In this document: piece after piece, positions 27,504-39,807 of the stretch
Numbering within the stretch: the stretch's first letter is position 1
Layout of the letters: each line of letters starts with the position of its first letter
NCBI GenBank assembly: GCA_013399855.1
Contig: VXAY01002912.1
Span: forward strand, 186,001-250,000
Direction: 5' to 3'
DNA: 64,000 nucleotides
Origin: Oxyruncus cristatus
Lineage: Eukaryota > Chordata > Aves > Passeriformes > Cotingidae
Translations under genes and position numbers: made by a program
The notes under the pieces: generated by a model
Told to the model about the DNA's origin: nothing
The model's input: the letters and a program-made list of their open reading frames with translations, nothing else
Database searches by the model: none

Positions 27504-27520
27504 AAGTGCCCTCTGGCAGG
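27504..27520 (-). promoter_or_regulatory. CTCF-like binding site
   Basis: AAGTGCCCTCTGGCAGG matches about 13 of 16 core positions of the reverse-complement CTCF consensus (TRGYGCCMYCTRGTGG), so the motif reads on the minus strand. CTCF sites mark insulators and chromatin-loop anchors. Two mismatches fall at the GTGG end, so binding strength is uncertain. Confidence 0.4.
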
Positions 27521-28575
27521 AAAGAGACTCTGTGTGATGTGTCTTTGTCTAATTGGATTTTAGCAGAACACAGTGAGAAGAAAATAGAGAAAATGAACTA
27601 GTTAATTCTATGGTCAAAACCTGTCTGTGTCTGAAAAGCCGAGGAGAGTCAAATCCTTCCTGCTTTGCTGAATTGTCCTGCATAGGGTGGGAAACACTGT
27701 CATCCTGGCAATGCTAAGCGAGCATTGAAGGGCAGGTCTCAGTGAGCTGCTCTCATTTATGCACGTTCACAGGTAATGGTTAATAGGATTATAATTATTG
27801 CATGGATATACTTGATTTGCTTTCCCACACAGGCTGTATGTTGATACAAGTAAATTGGGGGGGAGGAACAAAAATTATTACAGAACACAGGTACTTTAGG
27901 CTGACTGTTAGAAGCATTTCTTATGAGCCGAAGTTTTGCATGAATGTCCTCAGCCAATGCTTGACAAGGCTTTTCTGTACCTCTGTGTTTAAATTACTTT
28001 CCATACAAAAAGACAAACATATTAAAAATCTTCATACGGAGTATCCCACCTTACATGTCATGGTATGAACCTGTGTCTTACCTCTCAATTACACCATCAG
28101 CTTTTGTTTTTCTTTTTGTCTGACCTTGTAAAACAGGCCCTACCCTCTGTGAGAGACTAAAAGAGGCTGGGAGATGTGGCTGCTCTAAACTATGCTCCAG
28201 GAGGGAACTGAAGGAAAGGCAGAGTCTCTTTTAGAGAGGTTGCCAATGCTACTGCTGTTCAGGAGAGACAAGAGAAGACTTTGGGTGGTGAAAATATGCC
28301 TTGCTCAGGCCAAGTGCCTGGGCTCTGAACAAGAATAAAACTGTATTCTGAGACAAGGTTTTGCAGTGGGTACTGTTTAATAAACATGCTTAATGTTGCA
28401 GAAAAACATGGGATGATGACCTTTTCTATAGAGGTGATAAAAACCAACCTTTTCTTTATCTCAGAAACAAGGACATGTAGGAAGATTAGCCTGGACCCTG
28501 GTTTTAAAAAGCATCTTCCCATCCTTTTTGTATCAGTGGGAGTGCTCTTGAAAAACAAAGGTTGAACATTAAGCT

Positions 28576-28613
28576 AGCTTTATTTTTCACATGCAGCCAG
28601 CTTTATTTTTCAC
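28576..28613. repeat. 15-bp direct repeat, period 23
   Basis: AGCTTTATTTTTCAC occurs exactly twice, starting at 28576 and 28599. It is probably a small local duplication by slippage. Confidence 0.9.
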
Positions 28614-29664
28614 AATCTCCTACACACCAACCGTGCTAAATCAGAGCTGGCAAATGACATTCACATCAGGAGTATCCTCACAAGGATGAAGGAGTGGGAA
28701 GGTATCCAGCACAGCATTAATGCGACCCCGAGTCTCACAGCAACGCTCTGCTCTGCAGCAAAGCCTTGAAGTCCTCCAAGGAGAAGAGGAAGGGGGAGTG
28801 AGGTCCAGAGGGGGAAAGATGGATGATCTTGTAGCTGACCCATTCTTTGTTCATCTCTGGCACCACATCCTTTGCCACACAAGTCATAAAATTTCCTACC
28901 AGTAGCTATTTTGACAGTGGCATAATAAAGCTCAGGAGAGAAAGAAGAAACACATCCAGAAGTGTCAAAATAATGTAGCATACTGTGTTCGCACTAACAT
29001 TGTAATATAGTGGATTATCAGTAGTTATGCTAACACAAAAGAAAAGTAAAACTGAAGGGTTGTTGTTTTTTTTTCAGAAGATCAGATATATTTTGCTTTT
29101 CTGCAGTATCTTCACTACCTTATTTTTAATCTAAGAAGGAAGGATTTCCTTGGAAATGAGCATTATTGCTATGAAAATCTCTGGCAGGAATACAGGCAAG
29201 AAAAAATATAGTCTAGTATCAACGTGGTCCTGAAAGACATGACTGAAATCATGGTTTTAATTTATTTTGAACAATTTCTCATCTGGTAACATTTTCCCCT
29301 ACTATTTTAGTGGCTCTGGTACTCTTACTCCATTCTAAAATTAACATTCACCTTACATGAACTAAGGAAATTTCATAACTACATCTGTATGCAACATTGT
29401 ATAGGATTGTTAGTTGCTGGTGCTAATGGTATTAATTTCAAATATATATCAATTTTCTTCAAAAAGCAACATAATGGAAACTGAAATTATATCAAATGCA
29501 ATAGTGATAAATATAAAAAATTATGTGTATTTAAATGTAAATGTAGTAGTCAGAAGCCTCCCTGATACTGGTAGCAGTTGTGTCACATACTTTAAGATGA
29601 CACTGCATGCAGCAAAAGGCTCTGTGCTGCTAGAGCTGATGTTGGTAGAAAACGGGAGCAGGAT

Positions 29665-29795
29665 TAAAGGTGACATGAAATGAAGTGACCTGACCAAGGC
29701 GTAATCTTAGGCACCAGAGAGACAGGCAGCAGATAAAACATAGGACTTCGAGTCCCTGATGGGTAATCTAATCACGAATGATGCTGCTTCTGCCT
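29665..29795 (-). repeat. MIR/CORE-type tRNA-derived SINE fossil, minus strand
   Basis: Read on the plus strand, the segment follows the reverse complement of MIR-type SINEs in order. GAAGTGACCTGACCAAGG comes first, then a GCAGATAA...TAGGACTTCGAGTCCC block (box-B region), then GGTAATCTAATCACGAATGA (box-A region, compare 'CTAACCACTGGACCATG') and GCTGCTTCT. The element is therefore inserted on the minus strand with its tRNA-related head at the right. Divergence is high, as expected of an ancient inactive SINE. I did not determine exact ends or subfamily. Confidence 0.65.
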
Positions 29796-32700
29796 GTATT
29801 TCATGCAGTCCTTCTTGTACAGGGACACAACATACCCAAAGGGAGGTGGGAGGGTTTGAACCCAGGCTCTGCCAAAGGCAGCCCACTGCAGTTCTGTGTG
29901 TGAGACCCGTTTTGCACTCTCCAAGGGAATCAGGGCCAAGCCTCGCTGGAGCCAGTGAGCAGTTGCAGGGACACCAGTGGGTATTTGCTCCAGCTACAGG
30001 TGAGCACCGGGTGCATTTGTTCAACAAAGTAACACCCAAAAAATGACACTTCCTGCAATGTAGTGAGAGCAGGGCAGAGTCCCTGTTGTGCTGAGCAGAA
30101 GATTACAAGACCTGGTTTCTCAGCAACAGCAAAATATCTAGAAATTGTCCATGATGCCTTCAAAATGAAGGGTGCTTTTCTGCATTGAAGGGACCAGGGA
30201 AGTCCAGAGAACTTGAGCAAAGAGGAGTCGCAGAGCCCAGGATGATGCGATTCCAGGTGGAAAGAAAACCTGGTGGCTTTGGCTGCTTCATTAGGATGTG
30301 GAAAAATAAATTCTAGAAATTAGTATAGAGCAGCCGCTTTAAGGAATGGATTTTTAAATGTACAGTTTATCCTCTGTGCCCCCAGATATCTACCACGAGA
30401 TGATGGTAGCTTCTTTGGATTTTTTTTTCTAATTTCTTTATCATTTTGTTTGTTGTTCTTATGTATGTTCATTTATATACACATGACAGAGAGCCTGAGG
30501 GGCAGGTAGACATCTTCCAGATCATCTGTTCTATAAACTCACTGGAAATTACCCAGTCCTCCTTTGCCCAATTATTTGATTCTCCAAATATGTTGATACT
30601 AAAGGAAGACATGAAATTAGCTCCAGGGCAGGCTTAACCTTTTCAGTCCAAGAGCTCCAAAATGGATTTTTCAAGACCAATACCCAGATTTTATTAGGAG
30701 AGAAGTACAACAGTTTGGGCTTGCCTATATGGCTCCTCGGTCACCGGCTGCTCAGTGGTGGTTTCCAAGGCGAGTTCCAAATATTGTTAATTGCATAGAT
30801 GTTTATGGGTATGTATGTGTGTGAATAATGCAGACCCGTGTCTCCTCCTCAGACCATCACTCATGTCATGCACACCATGGGCCTATCCAACAGCTGTGAG
30901 GTGACCTGGAGACGGAAAGCTCACATCCCATATCCAATCGCCAGAGCCAGATGGGCCCATTTCCTAAATAACTATATAAATTCTAATAACAGCTATAGAC
31001 GATGTCGGTGGGTCCCCTGGGCTTTCCTGCTGACCCCAGGGAGCTGCCACAGTGATGCAATATCTCAGCTGGTCCTCTGGAAAAATCCATGATATGATGT
31101 TTGCCTCCACCTCACCCAACCACAGAGGACCTGCCTCTAGGGACGGCATGGAAGGACAGCGGCTGAATGGATGGCTCCCCATTCTCTGCTCCTGATGAGC
31201 AGGAGAGGACCTTTCTGACAGGTCACTGAGGAAGGGAAAATGATCCTATTTTCCTGGACACCCCAGGGAAGTGGTTGCCAGACCCAGGGCGGGCCTGGTA
31301 TGGCCCTTGGTGGGAAGACACCAGTGTTTCAGGTCTCCTGACATGCCAGGAGTGGGAGATCTGTATACTTCCAGGTGCTTGCTCACTCATGCCCAGCTCC
31401 TCACTGCTCAGCTCTAATGAAAGTCAGTGTTGCTCCTCTGTTTGCTTAGTAAGTGTTTAAAGCACAGCACCTAGTAAAAAGCCTGCACCCAGCTAAGCAG
31501 GACATTTGAACCTTGACCCATGTTTCCCAAGGATTTAATCTCTTTTTGGTTCACTAGCAATGCCTGCAGTTGACTTGACATGGTGGTGTGTCTGCTTCAC
31601 GTTTGCAAGCAGACACCGGTAGCTGAGCTTTTTAGGACTAAAACTGAGGGAATTCTCAGTGAGAGTAGCCAGTTTGCCATTCTTTTACTGTTATTTCCCA
31701 GAATTACAGCCAGAAATAAAATTATTTTGAATGAAAGATTTCCCTTCAAAATCATCCTGGTATTCTGCATTTTAAAGCATAACACATTACATACTTCCAT
31801 GGATCTTAACACTTTTGCATTAAAAATAAAAAAGAACCAAATTATATCACCCTCTTTGCATTAAAAAATGGGAAAGTTCTGATGCTGTATAAATATTGCC
31901 ACTGCAAAATGTATAAGAAATTGCTTAGCACTGTGTACTGCATGTAATTCATTAAGAGAGTTACTAGTCAGAAAAAAGGTAAACAGTATTTTTTCTGGAA
32001 GGAAAAGAGGACATACAAGGAAGAATCAAGACTTTTGCCTGGGAAAGGCTTGCCGAAAGTTGTGCACACTGCCTTACACCCTTTAGTCAGGAAATATAAG
32101 ATCTAGGATGTGATGGCAGAGGCATTCGGTGACTTTTTCTACGCTGTTGCTGATTCTTTTCCGCAGAGCTTGAGAAGCAAAACTTGCGTAGCGCTGTACT
32201 GTCACCGCCAATGAAGTAGCTCCACCGTCTGGTTTTTTTTAGAATTGCCTTTCTTCCTCTGTTACACTGGATTGAATCCATGCGTCTTTTTTTGTTTTAC
32301 TTCACTTTTTTTTTAACAGGTAGGAAACAAAAGTAATTATAAGTTATGTGGGTGAGTGAGAATATAGAGCTGTTCCTTGTGGTCCATCCAACATGAACTG
32401 AGGTATCTTTGTTTTATAAGTATCCCATCGTGTTGTGCTACAGCTACTAAAATCTTTGGAATTCATTGTCTCCAGAGATAACAGTGAAGAGGAAGAAAGG
32501 ATTTATTCTAAAAATGTATTTCTGAGACAAATATTATGATAAAATTTCATTAATACCAAGTGGATTTATTCCTGAAATACAAGGGTATGAATAAAAAGCA
32601 GATTCAGAACAGAAAAGTAAAAAGACTTTGGTGATAGAATTAGAAAAGCCAGTGCCTTTATTACTATCACTTGTTTTTATTCTTAAGAGTCTCAGCCTGA

Positions 32701-35700
32701 GTTTCTAATACCATGATTTCAAGTAAAAATCCAGTGCGTAAGCATAATTTCAAGCAGAAGGAAATTCAATCTGGCTGAAATCAGCCTGGCAGCAGAAGAA
32801 TATAATCAAACCCAAAACGTGCCCAGAGTGTGGCTTCTCCCAGTCTCTCCCACACTAGTGTAGTTGGGGCTCATATTATACCTGCAAAGTCTTAATTTTT
32901 TTCACATTTTTCTGTATTTTCCTAAATCCATTAGCTGTCAATTAGGTGATACGGGTTAATGGGGAATACACACACACACATACGATTTCATTCAGGTGGG
33001 CACACTGAGTGAAGACAAACTTTTCAGAGCTGTGTTGGAGTTCCAAAGGCTCCTGCTGGCACTGTTTCCCCCAGGGCTCTCTGCTGGTGCTGCCCTGCCT
33101 AAGGCTGTGACAGAGAACTGAGCAAGGCAGGTCCAAGTGCCGATGGCATCCCCTCTGTCACCTCCCCACAGTCCTGCTGTCAGCCCTTGCACAGTTTAGG
33201 GCTAAGCAGCTTTTCTCAATCCTTCCTGCCCTTCAGTCAATATGGGCACTGCTTCACAGGGGACTGTACAATGGGTCACAAGCAGCCACCGACCTCAGAA
33301 AGATAAAATGTGGATGAGCAGCCTCAGACCTCTGAAGGCTATACAGGGAGAGAGAGAGTGGTGCCCCGGGTGGACTACTTTTCCAGTTTGTAAACTTGCC
33401 TGCAGTGGCTAAAATCCCATGTAGAGCCCAAATCTGTTTTATAAGTGTTTTACTGGGCATAGAAGGAGATTTGGCATCAGAGCCAAATGGAAGAGGGCAA
33501 TAGTCATTGCTGATATCATGTCATAAAAAAAGTCTTTCAACCCTTTCTTATATAGGAGATGTTGTAGAAGCAAATGGGCACTGACAGTTCTGGTATTTAG
33601 TTATTTCTGCTCCTACACCAGATCTTCTCCTATCTCTGCTTTTGTTTTTTGTTGTCTTTTGTGGCACTCTTCAGGATGACAAGAAAGCAAACCCCACAGA
33701 AAAAAAAAGAAAAAAAGTAATCTCCTCATTTATAGAAATTGTATAAAAACCAACAGTATTCCGAACAAGACAACTTTGAAGTTTTAAGGACTTGTAGATC
33801 TTTGTTTGCTGGTGAGGAAATGGATTTTTCACTGCAGACCATGAGCAACTGTCTCACTGCCTTCATACATATAAACTGTCGCAGAGTCCATGACCTCAGC
33901 GTTGCCGCAATGATCATCTCCCTGCTTTGATTAACTGAAGGACCGGTAAGTTGATGTCCTGAAATCAATGAAACTCAAGTCGATGAGAGAAAGAAGTGGC
34001 CCAATAGCAGACACACCATTCATTCCGCTTGAACAGCAGTTCCCTCAGTACTGCACCCGGTTTGGTTGGAGGAGAGCAGATCCCTGCCTTCATTCAACAT
34101 CCACACTTGCTCCACCAAGTTAGGAGCTTTGTTTGTGGCAGAACAAAAACCCGGAGTCTAGGAAGCATCTACCTTATGTGCCCACTGTATTCTTCCCTGA
34201 GCATTTTTTCTAGTCATAAGTTTTCTGAGACTGGTCCCTACCCCTGTGTTATACTGAGCCAGCATCCAGCCCAGGACCCTGCCCCAAAACACAGAGGCTC
34301 ACAGAGCCCAAGTCCCAGAGCAGAGGCCGACAATCCCAGTCGACCCTCCCCTTGCCCCTGGCTATCAGACAGCAGGGCACTGGGAACTTACCCAACCAGA
34401 GGTTGCATCTACATCAAATACATTTGAAAGCCAACATCAGGTCTATTCTTCAGAAATCCATTTAGTTCTGTTTTGAATCCCTATACTCCTGGCCTCCACA
34501 ACAGCCCATAGTTAAGAGTTTCATGGTTTAACTACTGGTTGTGTGAAAAAGTAGCTGTTTTGTTTTGGTTTAATCTTTCAATCTATCAGAGTTTTAAAAA
34601 TAGGACAGAAAAAAACCCCAAACAACTAGTTCTTAACCCTCTCATGAAATCAAATTGAAGAAAAGGAAGCAGTTTGATTTGAGGTGAGATCAGACTTCCA
34701 GAAGGACTCTTTAAACCTTCCTAATTTAGTTTATTTAAGCCCAGTGAAATGAGCTATGTAAAAATAAACAAAAAAGTCTCAGCCTTTAAAGAACCAAAAT
34801 TACCAGAAGCTTCTGCTACTAGAAAATTCCTCTATTACATATTTGGCAGCAAAGTGGCTGCATAGACAGATGACATGCCATTAGAGTCCATATAAGTAAC
34901 CACTAGGGAAAGCACCTGCTGCAATACAGAAGATGTTGTTAGAAATGCAAAGATCTGATTGAAAAGCAATTTATATTCCAAGCAAATGCATAATAAGAGA
35001 AGACATACTACCCCGCATAGAGCTTCCTGCAGAGGAAAGTGACACACAATAGAAAGTAGTTAATCCTGTGGAAATAATTAAGCAAGATTGAGGGGAAAAT
35101 ATATTTTAGTATATACAGTGCTTAGCCAAAACATGGCTGATTCAGCTTAATGAAAAAGGGAGTCTGTCCTTTTGGTCACAGAGTCTTGCAATTTAGAAAA
35201 ATTCTTTAAATTAAGAAATAGAGAAAGGGGTACTGAGTCTAATTCAGCAATGAGATCATGCTATTTCAGTACCCACACCTGCCTATTGCTGAGTAAAATG
35301 AGCATGGGCAAGAAATTCTTGGTTTTTTTCAGAATAAATATTACTGCCTGCCTCTCCTAGACATCCCTGTTTCTGAGAGGAATGGGAACAGAGAGAGCAA
35401 ATGCTCTTTAATTCACTTTTTTAAACCAGTAAAACCCCCATGAAGTGGAAGTCAGCCTGTGCTTTCTGCCCTATTTCTTTGCTCCCCTGGATGTTAACAG
35501 AACGAATACTATTAAAGCTAGCAGGAGACTGAGTCAGATCCTGGAGTTATATATGGAGAACTGGGACAGTGATGAAGAAAAGAGGTAAGATTGCCTGATT
35601 TGTGCTGCACAACATATAGCCAACAGAGGACAAAACCCAAGCTGGAAAAGGACAGAGCAGAAAATCTTACGACCTTCGACAAGTTGAGCATCTTCTTTCT

Positions 35701-36340
35701 CCTGATAGGAGACAAATAACTAACAGCTGTGTATAGGGATAGACCTCAGGAAAAATGAACAACTGACATGATCCTGGTAAGACTGGGACTTTCTTGCAAG
35801 AAGCATTGTTTGCCAATGGCTCTTCCTGCCTCTTGTCCTGCTCTGGCAGATTTATTCATCTGTACCACGTGGCCAGGGCATGTGGTCACATTAACCTGTG
35901 ATAAATCAATGTTTAAATCTAAGGTGCAATTCCTGATTGTCAGACAAGACAAGAAGATGCAAATATTGAAGCAGGAATGATGAATTCTGCACTGCACCTA
36001 TCATCTAAGGCTTGAGGAAATACGGAGGCAAAGCACGGGAACTGAGAAGTTTCACAGACAAGAATGTTCATTCTTTTGTTCTCACAAATCTGCTTCTCAC
36101 TTCTCAAACTGTGCATGTTTATATAATCTAGAAGTGTAGTCTCAAGGCCAGTGTTTTATTTATCCTCCCTTGTCAGTGAGTCCCTGAAGGGTAAAACCAC
36201 ACCGCCTTGTAAGGGTGAAGCTCTGCGCAAGACTGCAGGAGCTGGCAATGGGATACATGATGTGCTCTATGGTCTTGGGACCTACAGCTGGACTGCACCC
36301 TGTGAAATTGTGATGGCATTGCTATTTCTCCCTTAGGAAC
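29796..36340. other. Non-coding unique sequence, no gene seen
   Basis: No coding exon, RNA gene or interspersed repeat was recognised. At 32319/32320 a T-rich acceptor ends in AACAG directly against GTAGGA. A similar but weaker CAG|GTGAGC lies at 29999/30000. A 132-codon frame at 34029-34427 is composition-driven and matches no family I know. Confidence 0.72.
32299..32325 (+). other. Recursive-splice-site-like junction
   Basis: A strong pyrimidine tract (ACTTCACTTTTTTTTTAACAG) runs directly into GTAGGA, so an acceptor and a donor share one junction at 32319/32320. Zero-length-exon junctions of this shape define recursive splice sites in very long vertebrate introns. The donor half matches GTAAGT at only four of six positions. 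Chance occurrence in 64 kb is quite possible. Confidence 0.25.
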
Positions 36341-36385
36341 TGGAAATTCCTGTACCACCAAGTTCAACTATCAACCTGGAACAGA
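36341..36385 (-). repeat. Short CR1 LINE 3'-end fragment
   Basis: CTGGAAATTCCTGTACCACC aligns loosely with the '(G)GGAAAGACCTCTAAGATCACC' start of the CR1 copy at 38786. The next bases, 36356-36382, are identical to 38829-38855 over 27 positions. Similarity then fades, with a possible weak continuation to about 36420. The fragment is in minus orientation, like the longer copy. No full element is present. Confidence 0.6.
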
Positions 36386-38785
36386 ACCAAAGGGTTTATC
36401 TCATGCTCAGCCCTGTGGCACTGCTCTGGTGCTTGTCTGCAAGAGGGATTCACCCGGGGTTGTGCCTGTTTCTGAGGTCTGATGCACAGCTCAATACCAC
36501 CATTTTGGTGGTCACTGGTGAGGTTCTGAATACCAGCTCAGAACTGAGTTTTCAAATAACTGACTGCAGGTTCTTTACCTCCAAATGCTTTTGCAAAGAG
36601 AAGCAAGAAAAATTCTTCCAAAATGATAACAGCAAGAATCTGACTGCAATCTGCAAGTCAGAGAAGAACACAAAGAGCATTTCATCTCCTTTGTGATTAA
36701 GAGTGAGCCTGACACATGGAAAACAACCAGACCACACAGACAAAGGAACACTGGAAACAAAAACCTTTAAAGAAGCACATCTGAAAAAAAAAACTCTTCC
36801 AATGTTTAAATTTGACTAGTGAGTACAGATGCCAAATGCATTTCAGAAATAGCTCAGCAATGACTGAGTACAACATTTAATTAAGTGATTATATAATCAA
36901 CCCTCTGTTTTATGAAGCAATAATTCAATTCCCAAGTGAGTAAGCTATGAGGCTGAAGGTCAGGCAGTTTATCACAATGAAGGAATCTGATTACTGCTGA
37001 GGAAAACATAAGGATGATGATGTTATTGTTAAAATACTAGCTTAATTATTATAAAATTAATAACTTTTTTTAATAAGTCTTCATAGCAACACATAGCCTG
37101 TCAGAAAGATGGTGCTTCCTCCATTTTCCATGTGGAAGTGGTGGTTATTTATGGCCACACGGAATGTGTGGGAAGTTAATGATGTCACATAGTCAATTTA
37201 TTGGGGATAAAATTACAAGAGTCATTTTATCACGGAATTATATAGTTCTCCTCCTGGAGTGTAAGTAGACAAGAGACCCCACTTACGCTGTAAAAGAGAG
37301 ATCAGACAAGGTAACTACATTGCTGGAAAGCTTTACACCAGATTATTAAGAAAAATTCCACTAAACCAGAGGCTCTAGTGCCATTGAGCTGTGGTTTTAC
37401 ATATACACAATATATGGTCAGGGAGATCTGATCAGCAGTTGGTGAAAATACATATATTATCAACAATATATATGAAGTTGTACCAGCCACAAGACTTTCT
37501 CAGACAGTAAGCAATGCCTTATGCAAACAGGGTACCAGAAGAAGGTAGGGAATGAATTGCATTCATATATGCATGTTGGGTTTTGTTTACAGTTCTGTTT
37601 AGATTATTTTAGTAAAAATTTCAGTGAATCAAAGTAGGAATTAAGCATAGAGGGTATTTTTGAAAGATATTCAGAGTAATGTGGATGGAAGAATGATTAC
37701 TGCGTATGAAGGATCAGAACCACAGGAAAAGCAAAATGAGAAAAGAGCAAAAGGAGCATGAATTTGGGTACTCAACTGGGTATAGGGACAGAACAAGTTT
37801 AAAAGGAAAAGAGATGCAGTGACAAGGGCAATTAGCATATGCAATTGCAGTCTTCAGAGCTGAGTGAATAATGACTTTAGGAGGGAGTAAAACCTCCTTT
37901 TCACTGCTGCTCTTGCATTTGCAGAGGGTCAGGAAACCCATGTGCAGACCCAGAATTTCTGAGGGGCACCTGAGGTGTCCCACCTGCTATAAGATCTCTG
38001 GATATAAAGAAAGAAAACTAAAAATCAAAAGAGTCTGAGCACTGAATTTAGCCTATTGCAGTAGATTCTACTTTTACTGTGTCACTAGCATATTAGGGGC
38101 TGTATTACATGCTGGGTTCCCAGGATGGACAGTTCAATGGACCACATACCATGTAATCATTGATTGGTGCCTTGAAATAGAGATTATAGGGAAAGCTGCT
38201 GGGGAAAATAGCAGTAATATAGAGTGAGACTGGCTACTAAAATGAGGATGAAAACTATTAGGTTGCAATAATTTCATAGGAAAGTGTTCTTAAGTGAGGG
38301 AAAAGGAGTTTATGTTCCATGTAGAAGAATCCCTGCAGAACAGCTTCAGCTTATTAGTACTAAATTAACCACAGCAAATGAGTGCCACTATTGTCAATGA
38401 CCTGGCATTTTATAAGCACACTGGGGCTCAGTTTTATACTAGTTCACACACATAAAGAAAGTGAGACGGAAGATGAAAGCAAGGAAATCCACCCAGCAGT
38501 CACAGCTTCAAATACTGCTGTAGAAGGGTGTTCTCAAGGGTGTGCACAGAGGCACAATGAGATTTACTTTGCTTCTGGAGTTTGATCACTGGCACTGAAA
38601 GATGAGGCTTGAACAGAGCAGTGATAACCCTTAACAGGGAAATCATTAGGGCTATGCACAAGTTGCTAAACAAGATGAAATTTAACTCTTCTGAAAGAGA
38701 GCACTCAGAGAAAGGATTTAAAAGTGGGAAAGTACTAACATGAATTGATGTGGGGGAATGACCTAGTGAATATGATAGGCGCTTT
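36386..38785. other. Non-coding sequence with one motif cluster
   Basis: Apart from a transcription-factor motif cluster near 37161 the stretch is AT-rich and featureless. No exon or RNA gene was recognised. Confidence 0.7.
37161..37187. promoter_or_regulatory. TEAD/RBPJ/homeodomain motif cluster
   Basis: GGAATG (TEAD core) overlaps GTGTGGGAA (RBPJ core, the DNA-binding factor of Notch signalling). These are followed at once by GTTAATGA (homeodomain) and TGATGTCA (one mismatch from a CRE/AP-1-type TGACGTCA). The upstream TTTATGGCC is a HOX/CDX-type word. Such packing is typical of developmental enhancers, but every call is a short-motif match by eye. Confidence 0.35.
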
Positions 38786-39062
38786 AGACTTACAGAAACA
38801 CAGAAAGTTTGGGAAAGACCTCTAAGATCACCAAGTTCAACTATCAACCTGGAACCACTGCCACACTCAACACTAAATCATGTCCTCAAGGGCCATATCC
38901 ACACATTGTTTTTGAACACTTCCAGGGATAATGACTCAAACACTTTACTGGGCAGCCTGTTTCAATGCTTAACAACCCTTTCCATGAAGAAAGTTTTCCT
39001 AATATCTAATCTAAACCTCGCCTCATGTAACTTGAGGACATTTCCTCTCATCCTGTCACTTT
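38786..39062 (-). repeat. CR1 LINE, 5'-truncated, minus strand
   Basis: The left end shows two eroded copies of the CR1 terminal octamer (TTACAGAA, ACACAGAA, for CATAGAAT), followed by GTTTGGGAAAGACCTCTAAG. The body runs through TTGAACACTTCCAGGGAT, GGGCAGCCTGTTTCAATGC, TTCCTAATATCTAATCTAAA and CATTTCCTCTCATCCTGTCA, which is the order expected for the reverse complement of an avian CR1 3' end. Similarity stops after the CCTGTCACTTT block, so the copy is truncated, as CR1 copies usually are. No reverse-transcriptase frame is present. The exact subfamily and target-site duplication were not determined. Confidence 0.88.
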
Positions 39063-39772
39063 GTGCCACAACATAGCCCAGGATTTCTCTGTGTCATGTC
39101 CCAGAGAGGCCCTACCCAGAGCTAGTCTCTGCTGTGCATGCGGGGCCTACAGGACAAGCTCACGGGCTGGTCATCTGGACCATCCTTTAAGTCAAGGGCA
39201 TCACAACTCCCATCACTCTAGAGTCTGAAGCCATGCTGCAACAGAATTACTGTCCTGCAAGTTATGGCCTCTGATGGGTGCTCTACTACCTTCTTTCATG
39301 CAAGTGCAGTAAACCTGACAGGTAGGTCACCAGGCAGGATGATCCTACAGCCTTTGGTCAAAACAACCTATAGGATCTTGTCCCTCCATGACTACCTGTA
39401 ATGACATATCTTTGAACCCATCCTCAGCCGGAGAGGTAGCGGGACAGCATGCTTCTTCATCTGGTGAAGAACAGCTGCCACACACCACTGCTCAGAAAAA
39501 AAAAGGTAATTTATTTTCTTCACAATGTGTTGCAACATCCTCCGGTGAGGCTTTTTGGGTTGTGTCAATAATCACAGCACAGTCTCCTTCATCTAAGGTC
39601 CATTGCCAGTGTTGATGAAACTCTGAGTTTAGTCAATCTGCACTTGAAGTTTGGATGTTTGTAGGATTTCAGATGTCAAACTGGCAACCAAATAGCCAAA
39701 ACCAGAAATGGTAGGAGGCCACAGGCACACAGAACAGATTCTGATGCCAGTTTCCAAGATATATTAACAAGG

Positions 39773-39807
39773 TAAATATTAACCTACAAAGATAAATATT
39801 AACCTAT
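39773..39807. repeat. 14-bp direct repeat, period 20
   Basis: TAAATATTAACCTA occurs twice, at 39773 and 39793, separated by CAAAGA-type spacer. It is a small local duplication. Confidence 0.85.

Larger units (their letters stand above)
25181..29664. other. Non-coding sequence, conserved-element-like in parts
   Basis: No exon or RNA gene was recognised. Two parts, about 26740-27040 and 27300-27480, are motif-dense with AT-rich homeodomain-type words, and they look like candidates for conserved non-coding elements. This needs a cross-species alignment to confirm. A partial duplication of a TAATAAAATCTAA word occurs at about 25684-25715. Confidence 0.6.

Noticed and set aside
34029..34427. 132-codon plus-strand frame with a Ser/Pro-rich C-terminal half
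   Set aside because: It has a non-ATG start and no recognised domain, and composition explains it.
36010..36050. GGAAATACGGAGGCAAAGCAC-like word resembling the MIR 3' tail
   Set aside because: It is too short and no neighbouring SINE blocks follow in order.
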